From positions 425,650-489,649 of the forward strand of contig GG745331.1 in the NCBI GenBank assembly GCA_000151295.1: DNA of 64,000 bases, read 5' to 3'. Below the pieces are notes generated by a model, which worked only from the letters and a program-made list of their open reading frames with translations, searched no databases and was not told the DNA's origin. Source of the DNA: Allomyces macrogynus ATCC 38327 (Eukaryota > Blastocladiomycota > Blastocladiomycetes > Blastocladiales > Blastocladiaceae). Shown here one piece after another: positions 25,326 through 36,822 of this stretch (the first letter of the stretch is position 1; every line of letters starts with the position of its first letter). The translations under genes were made by a program, and so were the position numbers.

Positions 25326-26977
25326 TTACACAAAAAAGGCCTCGAGCCCCTGAGCGTTCTGGATCTTGAGCATGCGAATCGCCTCGGCGCTGTCGTTGAT
25401 GGTCTTGAGTTCGGCCAGCAGCTTGTCAGCGTCGGCCTTGGCGACGAGCTGCGTCGCAATCGTCTCCTTGATCATGGCGTCCAGCGTGCGCACCAGCGGG
25501 CCGAGTGTCACGTAGCCTTCGGCCTGCAGCTCGAGCACACGCGCCGTGCCTGCCGCCAACCCAATCGACGTGCCCTTGTCCTTGAGGAACACGTCCAGGT
25601 CGGCGAGCCGCTGCCGCTCCTTCTTGAGCGCGTCCATGTCGGCGTTGATGCCGCGCAGGCGCGCCGTGGCCACGTTCTTTTGGCTGTTGCCATCGTAAAT
25701 GTTTTCCTCGAGCTGCGCGCGCCGCGCCTTCATCTCGGAGAGCCGCTGCTGCTGCTGGTGCAGGTCGTTACCGCGCGCATTGACGACGGCGCGCGCGTTG
25801 TCAACGTCAGCAGTCGACACGGCTGCTCCAATCTACAGGTGCAATATCAAAGCGCCGGGTGAGCACATCTGGATGCTACTGCTGCTGTACGCGATCATGA
25901 GTGCGACATACCCCAAGGCCAATCGACACGAGCGGGAACCAAATCATGGCGAGTGCGGCAATCTCGAGATCCTTCTTCTTCTTGACCTGGCGCTGGTACT
26001 CGGCCTCGGCCTCGCCGAGCTTGCGCTCCGCCTCGGCCTTTTGGTTCTGCACGTCGCCGACCAGCCGCTCCTGGTCGCGGATCTGGCGCTCGAGCGTCTT
26101 GATCAGCGCGTCCGAGTTGGACGCGTCAAGGTTGGCATTCTCTTGCGCGTAGACAAGGTCCTGCTGCGTCTTGAGCGCCGCGGCCACGTGCGTCTCGACG
26201 TCTTTGAGCAGCGCATAGGTGTTGAGCTCGGCCTTGGTCAGGAACATGGACAGCGCCGGCACGTCGTGCTGCAAGACCTTGGCCATGGCGTCGCCCGTCG
26301 TGCACTTGAGAATTTCGCCCTGCATTTGCTGCGTGACGGCAATCGCGTCCTTGAAGAAGGGCACGACGATCGTGTCAAAGTCGCCGTGGCACTGGTGGTC
26401 CGCGACGGCAGGCTTGGGCTGCACCGACCAGAACGTGGCCTGGTTGTTGGCTGTTGGAGAATCAGGGAGTGCGGTTGGATCAGTTTGGCGAACAAGAGTA
26501 CCGTCCGCGACTGCATATTTGAGACGAGTGAGCGTACCATCGCGCAGAACAATCTGGCCGTCATTGAGCAGCGACAGGCGCGCCGAGCGCGTGTTGTTAG
26601 TGCCCGTGGCCCACGTCGGTGTGCCGTTACGCGCGTATAGAACCAGGTTCTTGTCGCCTTGGATAATGAGCGTAAACGGCGTCGTGCCCTTGTTCCACGT
26701 GTTGGAGGCCCACCGGCAATTGGACGGGATCCAGAGCCACGACTCGTACTGCAATTTCGACGCGTCTGGTGAGCCAAAAACCAGGACGCCGGCGCGTTCG
26801 CGACTCCAGAGAAGATACGGCACTCACCAGACACATGTTACCGTCGGCCTGGACGACGAGATGCCATTTGTTGTTGGGCGACGAAATGAACTCGTTGGTC
26901 TTGATGCGGTCGCCGATCTTGGACTGGCCCGACACGCTCGAAATGAAGTCGGTTTGCTGCCAAACGCGCGTCGTCAT
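25326..26977 (-). CDS. Bulb-type lectin domain protein with a helical, hairpin-containing C-terminal half
   Basis: Three exons (26977-26828, 26748-25912, 25832-25326) with GT-AG introns of 79 nt each, giving about 497 residues. Residues about 30-115 carry beta-prism II (mannose-binding, B-lectin) hallmarks: QADGNMCLV, QGDKNLVLY and repeated Trp-Asn/Trp-Ala strands. From about residue 180 the protein is almost entirely helical: a long amphipathic coiled coil ending in a Lys cluster, a hydrophobic stretch (AALAMIWFPLVSIGLG) continued across the second intron by IGAAVS, then a second coiled coil rich in Gln, Arg and Lys. Coiled coil, hydrophobic hairpin, coiled coil is the layout of alpha-helical pore-forming proteins (ClyA/XaxA class), but this is inferred from layout alone. 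There is no signal peptide. It could instead be a membrane-anchored lectin scaffold. Confidence 0.75.
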
Positions 26978-27874
26978 GGTGATCGGTCGCAGTCGGTCGC
27001 AGTCGGTCGTGGACTATGAGCGCGCGGCGGTATTGACGCGACTTGAATGCCAGTAGCCAGTGGAGAGCAACGAGAGCGCGGGCGCAGTACTGTATTTATG
27101 GGCGTCGGGGAGCGTCGCTGCCAAACGTCGTCAAAGTATGGGAGACCGTCCACGTCGCGTTAGCGAACCTCCCGCACGCGTTCTACGCGTTGTCCTTGGT
27201 CCCATGTGTAGCGCACGCGATGGAAAAGCCGAGCTCAGGTACTTCCGGCGCGCTTGGATCTGTGGAAGCGCGCCGCTGGAACCGTTTGATGCTTTGAAAA
27301 CGACACACCGCGAACCAAGTAACTTCCAAAGTGAACCTGTTAGAGCTCAGCCTGCCCCGCCCATGTTCAGCCCGTATTCGAGGACAGGAAAATCGACAAA
27401 GGGAACTTGAGATTGATGCGAGGTTTTGCCAAGTCGCCGCAGGGTTGCACCAGCCAAGTCGTCGTCACGCGAGGTGCGCGCACAAGAAACTGCCGCGTGG
27501 TGACTATCAAAGATGATGCCCACGTGGCATTGGATATTGACGGAAGGCTGCGACAGGGGCGACGAAAGGAACTCCGAGCCAGGGCCCAGGGCGCGGCCAA
27601 TGTGAGCGGCTTGGATCGCTTAAACTTTGAGAGCGAGCAAAATCAATTTGGAAGCTGGTCGGCTTTCAGCAATGGCGCTCGTCGAGATGGAGACCCTTGT
27701 TGAAGGGGTCGGCACGTCTCCAGCGCGATCACATTATCTCGAGGACGAAAAGCAGACAACACTGACGAGCATCGAGACGAGAGAAGCAAAAACATTGGAT
27801 CCAAACCCCCCAGAAGGAATGTACTCAAGAGCCGTTCCAAAAAAAGACACACCGCCGCCCCACGATGGTCTCAT
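26978..27874. other. Intergenic region between lectin and eS7 genes
   Basis: About 0.9 kb without a recognisable gene on either strand. It should hold the lectin-gene promoter (near 26980-27060, with a short repeated GGTCGCAGTC unit at 26984-27008) and the 3' flank of eS7. Confidence 0.5.
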
Positions 27875-28477
27875 TTAGGCCTTGGTGGTCTTGGCGTTGA
27901 CGTCCTGGTACTGCGGGAACTCGAAGTGCACGTCCTTGCCCGTCAGCTTCTTGTAGACAGCCGAGAACGTGTCGAGCTTGTACTCGAGGTAGGTCGCGTC
28001 CTTCTTGTCGAGGAAGACCTTGGTCGACTTGGAGCCGTCGACGCGGATCTTGGTGCGCTTGCCGACAATCTCGGTCGGGTAGACGAGGTCCTCGAGGATC
28101 GCCTCGTGCACGGCCGTGAGCGTGCGCGACCGCGGGCGCATCTGCTTCTGGCGCGTGTGGCGCGTCGGGCGCGGCATGATGCGGCGCTGCGCAACAATCA
28201 TGACATGGCGGTCCGAGAACTTCTTCTCCAGCTCGCGCACCAGACGCTGCTGCACCTTGTGGAACTGCTTGAGCTGCGGGACCGGGACAAAGATGACAAT
28301 CGCCTTGCGGCCCTTGCCCGTCTCAATCTCCTTGGCCGCCGAAATCTGGACAGCGCGCAGATCGCCCTTGAGCTCCACAACGTTGTTCTCAAGGTCGAAG
28401 ATGGCCTGCGCCACGGCGAGCTCCGTCTCGTCGGGCTGGACGCCGGCGGGCTTGATGATCTTGCTGCGGGCAGACAT
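27875..28477 (-). CDS. RPS7: 40S ribosomal protein eS7
   Basis: A single-exon gene of 200 residues, the usual size for eS7 (about 190-200). It begins [15 protein letters not shown] and carries the conserved blocks [39 protein letters not shown] and [14 protein letters not shown]. eS7 is a structural protein of the small cytosolic ribosomal subunit needed for 18S rRNA maturation. The start codon at 28477 fits the family N-terminus. It has no close operon-like partner; the mitochondrial ribosomal protein gene at 29.5 kb is divergently oriented 1 kb away. Very confident. Confidence 0.97.
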   Translation of the reverse strand: MSARSKIIKPAGVQPDETELAVAQAIFDLENNVVELKGDLRAVQISAAKEIETGKGRKAIVIFVPVPQLKQFHKVQQRLVRELEKKFSDRHVMIVAQRRIMPRPTRHTRQKQMRPRSRTLTAVHEAILEDLVYPTEIVGKRTKIRVDGSKSTKVFLDKKDATYLEYKLDTFSAVYKKLTGKDVHFEFPQYQDVNAKTTKA

Positions 28478-29469
28478 GTTCAGGACCTAGATTTTGGCAC
28501 CAATTTGCAAAGTCGAGCCAGCAAACGCTGTCAGCGAACAGTTCTCGACGATCGAGTTCCAAATGGCGATCACGAGCTGAACAATGACGACCCGCCCATC
28601 AAAATGACCGCCAAGGAACCCAGTTTTCACCCAAAAAGCGCCGAACGACGAATGCCATCGTCCGTGCCGTATTGTGCCGTGCAGTTCATGCCGCGCAAAC
28701 TCGATCAGAGTTCAAAGTGCCAATTTGATACCGGCCGAAACGCAGAGTCTTCCGTTCAATCGTCGCGACGATCGTCGAGAGCGCAAAAATCGTTTGTTCT
28801 CCGTGCACCGCCTAGCGTAGAATGAACTCTCCGTTCGCCAGAACCGATTCGTGGAGCAAAAACGGCCGGGTAGGTGGGTTCATAGGTCGGTACGGTGACG
28901 GATGGACGGGCGTGACCACGGCATGGCACGGCGAGTTCGGGGGCCGCAAACGGGCGTTTACGAGCGGGCGTTCGGCATAACGGTGCCAGAGCGTTCGTCG
29001 GCGTCGATTGGTGGCGTTTTGGGTGTGGTGATGGTGGGTTCCTCGGTTGGCCATGATGGGACGGCGGGTGCTGGGTCGGTCGCTGCAGCAGCGTGACGGC
29101 GCGGTGTTGTTGACCGTACGGGTGAGCACTGTCCACAGAAATGAAGAGAGTGACAAGGCCAGGCAATCGCTTGCGGATTTCGTCAGGGCTTGCGTTGCAA
29201 TTGCGCCGATGCATCACGTGTAATGGCTATTTGGTAGGATTTGACCGTAAATAACGACTATTTGGCTCCCTATCTTCGGCCTCGAGGCCAAGTCCACCTT
29301 GCACCATAATTCTGATCAGTTGGCTCGTCACCGCGACCACGACGTTGCACTTGGACCAGCTCATTCTCAACAGCTGCAACTTGGCGCATTGGAACCCGGT
29401 CAGGCCACGAACAGCACGCCCGCCGCCGGTCGACTTGCAATCTCGGCCTGATCAACTCAACTTGCCACC
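28478..29469. other. Divergent intergenic region between eS7 and mitochondrial uS15
   Basis: About 1 kb between two divergently transcribed ribosomal protein genes, so it should contain both promoters. Reading frames here are short and biased (Pro/His/Arg), with no recognised domain. Confidence 0.5.
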
Positions 29470-30543
29470 ATGTTCCGCCAAGTCTCCCGCCGGTCCCTGT
29501 CCAGTATGTCCAGTCACCGATTTGTCAGCTCGACGAGGACTCTCTGGGATGCAGAACCTGCGAACCAAAGCCGCGGACCGCACGCGGGCCCGCGAACCCG
29601 TTCTGGCACTCCCAGATTGCTCGAGCGCCGCCCCAGATTGTTCCAGCTCCTTCCAAGATACCCATCCTGACGCTTGTCCTGATGCTCTTCGCACTCTAGC
29701 CTCGGCCTCGCTGGCCGCGAGGGCGACCGCCGCCGCGGCGCCGCCGCGCCCGCTCGACACGGTGCTGCTTGCGCGCGAGACGCGCCGCGTCCCCGAACCC
29801 CCGCGCAACAACGGCAAAAAGGCGCTGATCACGACCCGTGTCCCTGCCGCCGCCAAGGCCGGTGCCGCGCCCGAGCAGCTGCAACATTTCTTGACGCCGG
29901 CCGAGGTGCACTTTCTGTTCGCGATGGTGCCCCGCGCGTACTTGACGGCGCACTGGGACGAGCATCTGGCCAAGTCCGGCAAGATGGGGATCACGCCCGG
30001 TCTTTCGATGGTACGGTCGACGTCGACGCACATTTCGTCGGCGCTCACGTCGTTCCAGAGCCAGCGCGCGAGCGTCATGGGCCAGTCGGTGGCCGTTGCG
30101 CATGAGAGTGCCGACAAGGTGTTGGAGCGCAAGCAGACGGAGATTGCCGACCGGCTGGAAATGATGCGTCGGATTCTCGGCATGGATTCGGCTAGTATGA
30201 AGATGGTCCAGCACTGGAACATTCAGCGCGCCATGGAAATGACGCGCCGCAAGGTCGGCGATACCGGCAGTCCCGAGGTGCAAGGTGCGTTTGATCTCAT
30301 TTTCGGTTCCGGTGTCGATCTGTCCAATTTCATTTGCTGATTCTGGTCGCACTCCACCTTGTAGCCGCCGTCTTGACGGTCCGCATCAACAACCTCAAGG
30401 AGCATCTTGCCGCGCACAAGAAGGACGCGCACAACCGCCGCGGGCTCACGTTGCTCGAGGCCAAGCGCGACAAGCTCTTGAAGTACCTCAAGCGGCAAAA
30501 CTTCCAGCTCTACCACGAGACGATCTACAAGCTCGGTCTGTAA
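29470..30543 (+). CDS. Mitochondrial small-subunit ribosomal protein uS15m
   Basis: Three exons: 29470-29503, 29700-30284 and 30365-30543, with introns 29504-29699 (donor GTATGT, acceptor CTAG) and 30285-30364, giving about 265 residues. Exon 1 gives MFRQVSRRSLS, an Arg/Ser-rich start typical of a mitochondrial presequence. The C-terminal 90 residues are a clear S15 domain: GDTGSPEVQ at the end of exon 2, then VRINNLKEHLAAHKKDAHNR and YLKRQNFQLYHETIYKLGL. uS15 binds the central domain of small-subunit rRNA. The N-terminal extension (about 170 residues) is usual for mitochondrial versions. The first intron is inferred from phase and from the presequence; the second is certain. Confidence 0.92.
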
Positions 30544-30810
30544 GGCATGCTTGTTGTCGTGTTTAGTTCCATCGTGTCTTGGATAGGTCATGTTTTGCGC
30601 TTCCGTTTTGGGTTGGTCAAATTAGCATAGCGTTTTCTTTTGTGATTTTGAGATCTTCTCCACCATTCTTTCTAGCCAGTCAGTCGCGTGAGCGATGGAT
30701 GGTTCACGCTCATTCAGAAACGATCATACAAACAGCATCAGCGGCAACTCACCATGCTGTCGTCTTTCTCAATCTCAATGATATCCAACCCACCCACCCA
30801 CCCATCCCTT

Positions 30811-33487
30811 CTACCACGCGACCGGCGCCCGACCGTTGTCAATGACACTCCACTCATCATCCCAATCATGTTCGACATCAGGCGGACGCGGCGCCACCAC
30901 AACCCTCGCCGCACGCGCCGGCGGTCTCGGCTCCTGCGGTGCCCCTCCTGCCCTCGCACCACGCGTGCGCGGATCTTGTCGAGCACCACCCGTCGTCCCC
31001 CGCCAGTACGGATCGTCCGGATCCGGCCACCTCGGCGCGTCCAGAGCCGCCGCGGCAGCCGGCTCGACCGGCTTACTCCCAACCTCCTCGAGCTCGACGT
31101 GATCCACGGGCGTCGATCCAATCGAGTGTCCATGAATCATCTTGAAATTCAGTTCAAACGTGGACGCCGCCGGTTGCCGGTCAGTATACAGTCCCGGGCG
31201 GCGGCGGTCGTTTACGAACACGATCCCCGCAGGGTCAATTCGTGCCGGTGATGCGGGCGCTGCCGCCGTTGGTGTTGGGGGCGGAGTCGAGGGCATGCGG
31301 CGCAGCGTGAATGCGGACCGGCGGCGGCGCGGCGGGTCGTTAGTCGAGGGCGAGGCGAGTGCGGCCGACGTGAAGAGTTTCGGGAGCCCAAGTGCGCGAA
31401 GGGCGGCGGTGCGCCGTTCCTGCGAGGGAGTGCGGTGCCGCGCGGTTGGGGATGACGCGGGCGAGGCGCGAATGGCCGTGGCGTTGAGGTCGGCGTAGAC
31501 GGACTCAAGCGCGTTCCATTGGATCGAGGTCAGCGCGTACCACAGGACCAGGCCCGACGTGACTTCCATGAACCGCAGAAAATCTTGGTAGCCGAGCCAA
31601 ACGTTGGGATCTACGATAAACAGCGGTGCGATTCGCGTCAGTCAGTTGGTACTCCACAGTAACAGCGAGCGTAAAGAAAAGTGACGATGACGGTACCGAC
31701 CTCGCAGCACGTCAAACACCACGACCATGCGCAATAACGTATTGAGCACAATGAACGCTGACACCAAGACGGCGCGTCGGGTCGCAGCCGCCTGCACGGC
31801 CACCAACCTCGCCACGTCCGGATCCGGGTGCATTTCCGACAAGTTGTGCCGATGATGCCGCCCTACGTTGAGCCGATACGACGCAAACACGAGCCCCACG
31901 ACAAGTGCGACAGACATGACGACAAAGAAGCCCGCGTAGATGGGCGTCATGTACTTGGACTGGAGTATGGTCGTGGCGCCGAGCAAGACCATGGCCACCT
32001 CGAACCCGTACAACGCGATATTGACGGCGGCAAACACGAGTCGAATCGTGTTGACGAGGGTCGAGATATCGGGCGGCTCGCGCAGGCGGCGGTCGGGTGA
32101 GAGCAGGTGCGGGACCATGACGCGAATATGCGCCGTGAACTCGAACCAGAGCATGAGAAAGACCGAGTACTGCGACAGCACTATGGTGAAGTAGCTCATG
32201 AACAGGACGCGGCTCACTTGGGAGCTGACCAATGTTTGGCGGCCGGCAAACGGGTCGAGAATAAAGGATAGCGCGCGCGCTACATGACCGGGTGGAGAAG
32301 CAAGAAGGGCTCAGTTATGATTGGCGGCAAGAACCTTGGTTTACCTAGACGCAACGTACGCAAGCAGACCGGAATGAAGAGGAGCATCACAATCAAATGC
32401 AACCACGACGTGCTCCGAACGCGGTCTGGGTCGCGGTGCGTCCATCCCCGCCATAGCGAATGGAGCACGGGCACGAGCGCGGCAAGGAACAGCGTCACGG
32501 TGAAGATGACAGACGTGAAGAATAAGGCCGGGTCGAACGCATCAATGCCGACCTTGCTGCAGTCTTCGTTGGCGCTACAAATCACCGAAAAGAGCAGGAT
32601 CAGTGAACGAATGGCAAGAATAATATCAAGCAAACAGGCATCATACGGAAGAAGCGGGTTTTTGGACTGGTTTCGCGCCGGGGTGCAATCACACCTTGGC
32701 ACATCGTGTGCGTCCAGCTCGCACACGCCGTTCCCTTTGGCTTGGCCGCAATCCTTGCGACATCGCGCGTCCGTATTCAAGCCATTTAGTCCTGGTGGCG
32801 ACGGTAGTCCGTGGTTGTCGCGGTCGGCTCGATGCCTCAGCCTCGTGTTGGCAATGGACCAACTGGACGCTGCTCCTGCAAGTGCGGTCCGAGATTGCGG
32901 GTCCGCAAGCGATGCGGCCGATGGTTCGCGAATGGGACTTGCAGCTGCGGTCCATGTCGTGCACCAGCGTCCGTGATCAATGTGGCCGAGGTCAACCAAG
33001 AACGCTAGAACGACCAGCAGGGTCACCATGAGCGGCGCGGCAGCAAGCCATGGTCGAGAGCGACGTCCGTGGCGAAGATGTCGGCGCGCCCGGCCATGGT
33101 TCTTTTGTGCCCATGCTTGCTCTGCACAAAGTCGCAGTGCGATCGGCGGTCCAGGTTGCAACAATGGTTTTGGGTGCCGTGGCGGCCAAGACGTTGGTGG
33201 AGGCAGCACGGCTCGACTTGAAGCATCAACCATGGCGAACAACCCGACTGCCAAGAACAAACTCGACAAGAACGAATAGCAAATGGAGTACAGGAGCACA
33301 GCGATGGCCTGCGAAATGGAGAGCCAGCATGTCCAAAGCCGACAACACATGGCCAAGGACGAGGCACGCGCAAGCATCAGTGTCAGCAACCGAGCCGAGA
33401 CGGTTGTCCGGTCCGCTGCCAGACCACCGAACTCGTCGGCGTCAAGGTGGGCGACGCAGCTGTGCCGCAGCTGCCGGCCGCAGTTCA
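30811..33487 (-). CDS. Seven-pass membrane protein with Cys-rich (EGF-like) ectodomain, unknown
   Basis: Exon 1 runs from about 33487 (start uncertain) to about 32345, exon 2 from 32279 to about 31700, and exon 3 from 31610 to 30811. Exon 1 encodes a hydrophobic N-terminal region, then a luminal segment with a Cys cluster (CRKDCGQAKGNGVCEL, then CDC) resembling an EGF module. The first membrane helices follow (LLFSVIC, LFFTSVIFTVTLFLAALVP, LIVMLLFIPVCL). Exon 2 adds about four more helices. Exon 3 encodes one last hydrophobic segment (EVTSGLVLWYAL) and a long, disordered, Pro/Arg-rich cytoplasmic tail. The layout is receptor-like. The block around DPNVWLGYQDFLRFMEV loosely resembles the end of the tandem copies at 21-25 kb, suggesting a distant shared family (inference). 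Confidence 0.65.
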
Positions 33488-34441
33488 TTTTGTGTTGGTT
33501 CCACAGCGACGTGGCCCCGGCCCAACCACCGTGACCACGCCCAGGGCGTCGAAGAGCGGCGGGTGGTCGCGCAGGAAGAGTGGGACAAGCGCATGGGTTA
33601 TCGTAACGCGCGCTGTGGGTCGCTGCTGGGTCATTGATGGGGGAGGGAGTTTGGCCGGAAATTGTTCGGAAAGAGGGGAAGCTGGGCGCAAGCGTTTGCG
33701 CGCGTGGATTACGCGCAGAGACGCCAAACGCCAGGTCTGGCCGGCAGCTATTCGTTGTCCTTATTGCGCTCTCGAAACAGAGTCGAAACACGCTTTGGTC
33801 GTGCAAATATTATATTTGTAGAGCGTCAGCCAAGCGTGGCCATCGGTTTCGGAAAAACTTCGACATTTGATCGCTTGTTCTTTTGACCCCATGCACGAGG
33901 AGAACGAGAGAGAAAGAGAGAAGAAGAGAGAGAGACGTCAGCGTGAGCGGCGCCACCACTTCATTTTGCTACCGTGGGTGTTGGTCGGTTTTGATGGTTC
34001 GACCGATGGTTGTTGGTGCGCGGTGCTCGCTGGCGTGCCGGCTCGACTTATTCTGTTTTTGGAGCTGGCTCAAGGCGATGTGTGCTTCACAGCTCTCATG
34101 GCTCCCAGTTCGAACCCGACTGCCGTCGCATCTCGACCGATGCTGTTGCATGACCAAGGCGTTGTGTGCTGCAACCAACCACCTCTCCTTGTGGCTGCAG
34201 CTCCTCTTTCCCAGGCCAACGTTGTTCACGGCACCAAGACGACCCTCCGTACCGGCACCAGCGCGCACCAGTTCGCGCATTCGCACCGCATATCGCTCCA
34301 AACCAGCTGCACCTGATCTGGCCCGGCGCCGACTCCACGCTGCCGTCACCGACCGCACGCGCTCTGTGATTTTTTGAAGCTCTAAGTCGACCAGCAGCCT
34401 GCGCTTTCCCTTTCCGCTGCATCGGAACAATCACCACCACC
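33488..34441. other. Intergenic region with a purine-rich tract
   Basis: No gene recognised. It includes an A/G-rich stretch at about 33898-33940 (GAGA-type repeats) and lies upstream of both the membrane-protein gene (minus) and prephenate dehydratase (plus), so it probably holds both promoters. Confidence 0.5.
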
Positions 34442-35736
34442 ATGAGCACTCCTCCCACGCCCGCGCAGTCGCTTCGCGTTGGGGTCCAAGGTCCGCACTA
34501 CCTACACGATCTGCCCAGTCACAACGACGACCGCGTGCGGTGATCGTAGTCGCGTCCCGGCCGTAGTCGCGGTGTGCGCTCGCGCCGTGCAAATCCGGCG
34601 CTCCCTCCCGCACGCGCGTCTCATGCCCCCGCTGCAACCTGATCCGGCTCTGAACTCCGCTCACGATGCTCTCCAACGGCCACGGCACGACATTACTGCG
34701 TGTAGGCGTTCCGGGCGCATACTCGGCCTGTGCCGCGCACGACTTTTACGCGCAATCCTCGCCGCCGCTCGAAATCGTCTACTTTGATACGGTCGACGAC
34801 GTGGCGGCCGCCGTCGAACTCGGCCACGTCGACAAGGGACTCGTGCCGATTGAAAATACGCAGTCCGGCTCGTTTCCGGCCGTTTACGACGTGCTGCTGA
34901 GCCGGAACGTGCACGTCACGGCCGAACTGGTCGTGCGCGAAGTGCATTGTCTCGTCGGCCATCTGGGAGTTAAGATTGAGGTTTGTCTCCTTATTTGGGT
35001 TGCGAATTCAATATTGCACCTGATCTGACGCGTTCTGCTGACCCTTCTCCAGGACCTGACCGAAGTCCGGTCCCACCCGGCCGTGCTCGACCAGTGCCGC
35101 GGGTACTTGCGCCTGCTCGCATCACGCAACCACGGCCTGGCGCTCACGCAGGCCATGGACACGGCAGCAAGCGCGCGATACGTCGGCGAGGACCCCGTGG
35201 GCCGGCGGACCGTGGCCGCAATCGCATCGCGGCAAGCGGCCGAGCTGTATGGGTTGCAAGTATTGCAGGAGGCGATTGAGGATTCCGACTCGATTATTAC
35301 GCGCTACGTCGAGCTCGCGCTGCAGGCGGCAGTCCCGCCGCGGCACGCGAGCGCCAAGACGCTCATGGCGTTCACGTTGAAGAATGCGTCGGGGACGCTA
35401 TTCAAGGCGCTCTCGGTGCGCATCTACGAGCTTCGTTTCTGGTCGAGGGTGACGTTCGTTTTCTCACCGCGGTCGTGATGCTGTGTGTAGTGCTTTGCGC
35501 TGCGCGACATCAACGTGTGCAAGATCGAGTCGCGCCCGCAAGGCCAGTCACTGCACCCGTGGGAACTGATATTCTTTGTGACCGTCGACGCGTCGACCGT
35601 CGACGAGACGCTCAAGCGCGCGCTCGCCAACCTCGAAGAGTACCTGGTTGGGCCGTTCAAGTTGCTCGGGTGTTTTGCGAGCACGCAAATGCGGCCCTAC
35701 AATCGCAACAGTCTTGCAAACCCGTACGGCATTTGA
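34442..35736 (+). CDS. PHA2: Prephenate dehydratase with ACT domain
   Basis: Four exons (34442-34490, 34706-34980, 35053-35415, 35491-35736) with in-phase GT-AG introns of 215, 72 and 75 nt, giving 310 residues. It converts prephenate to phenylpyruvate in phenylalanine synthesis. The catalytic domain shows GVPGAYSACAAH, VPIENTQSGSF and DSIITRY; the usual motif is Thr-Arg-Phe and here it is Thr-Arg-Tyr. The C-terminal ACT domain has the ESRP motif used for phenylalanine feedback binding, followed by NLEEYLVGPFKLLGCF. The first intron lies in the start of the catalytic domain; splicing restores GVQ-GVPGAYS, which confirms it. Length fits fungal Pha2. The product is most likely cytosolic, since no presequence is seen. 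Confidence 0.95.
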
Positions 35737-35790
35737 TGCGTTGGCTTTGCGGTTGTTTACTTTGTCGATTTTGCTCTAGCTCCCCCCATT

Positions 35791-36822
35791 TTGTCCATAG
35801 CCCTTGAATACCAACCAATCCGATGTTTTGTATTGTCTTCGTGCGCGGCCGAAACAGAGTGGAGAATGTCCAGTCCAGCACCACCAAGTCCCACCACCAC
35901 TCACTCCCTCCCCTGGCGGCTCGCACGCGGCAAGCCCCACCTCGGCCGCGTGCATCTTCTCGGCCCATTTCGCCTGCGCCTCCTGCAACTTGGCTTTCGC
36001 CGCGACCCACTCTTCGCGCGGCATCATCGCGGCGGCGGGCCGCGCCGAAGTCCGGCATAATGCTCTCCACGGCCACCACCGCCGGCGGAACACGCCGCAC
36101 GTCGTTCCGAACGGGCAGCGGCGTCTGCAGCGTTTCGTGCGACGGTCTCGGTGCGAGTAAATGGCCGGCGTCGTGTGGTGCCAGACAGCGGGGGAGCACG
36201 TGCTTGTACAGCAGGTACGACCGGAACAGCGCGTCGAGCAAGTGCGTGTAGAGCGCTGTGCCCTGGTCGACGGTGAGTGCTGTCGTGTAGGTTGGCGGTT
36301 GTGGGACCATAGTGGCGAGAACGTGGGATGCGAGGACTTGGACGTCGGCAGCGAGGTCGATGCGCGGTGCGTCAAGGTGGAGAGAGGGTGTGAGGACGAC
36401 GCGGTTGGTGGGTGGAGAAGCGAGCCGACGGACAGAGAAATGCCGACGCGAGCGTGCGTCGCACGACGGGCACGGTCGCGAGGATCGCAGCGTGCGAGAA
36501 GCGCGCGCGGTACGCGAACCTGCAGGTCGGGAGGTATATCAGGTGGAGGTTCTCGCATGCGGCGATTCAAATGGGCACGCACGTACTTGATGGCATATTA
36601 GTAGACGTCGGCCTGCACCATGCCGCGGCGTACGGCAAGGGAATCGGGTTCCGGAACGGTGGCGGCAGCGACATTGGCGGTAGCGGGTGCAGCAGCACCA
36701 CCGGGTAGCGATGGGACGCTCGTGGTTCTTGTCGTCGACGACGACGGCGGTTTGGACAGCACAAGACGGAGCCTCTGCATAATCATTCTGGAGAGAACGC
36801 GCACGGCACCATTCAACGACAT
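35791..36822 (-). CDS. Unidentified gene; reading frame broken or introns unresolved
   Basis: Several protein-like segments lie on the minus strand in different frames. The first starts at an ATG at 36822 (MSLNGAVRVLSRMIMQRL, mitochondrial-presequence-like) and stops at a TAA at 36600-36598. A second segment carries REPPPDIPPDLQ (about 36550). A third carries LDAPRIDLAADVQVLASHVL and then ALYTHLLDALFRSYLLYKHV (about 36370-36190). A last one carries MPREEWVAAKAKLQEAQAKW (about 36030-35960). The two last segments are joined only by a change of frame without room for an intron. Either this is one gene with unrecognised introns plus a single-base error, or two small genes. I do not recognise the product. 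Confidence 0.4.

Noticed and set aside
28756..29217. 153-codon Pro/His-rich frame between eS7 and uS15m
   Set aside because: Composition typical of non-coding GC-rich sequence, and it lies in the expected divergent promoter region.
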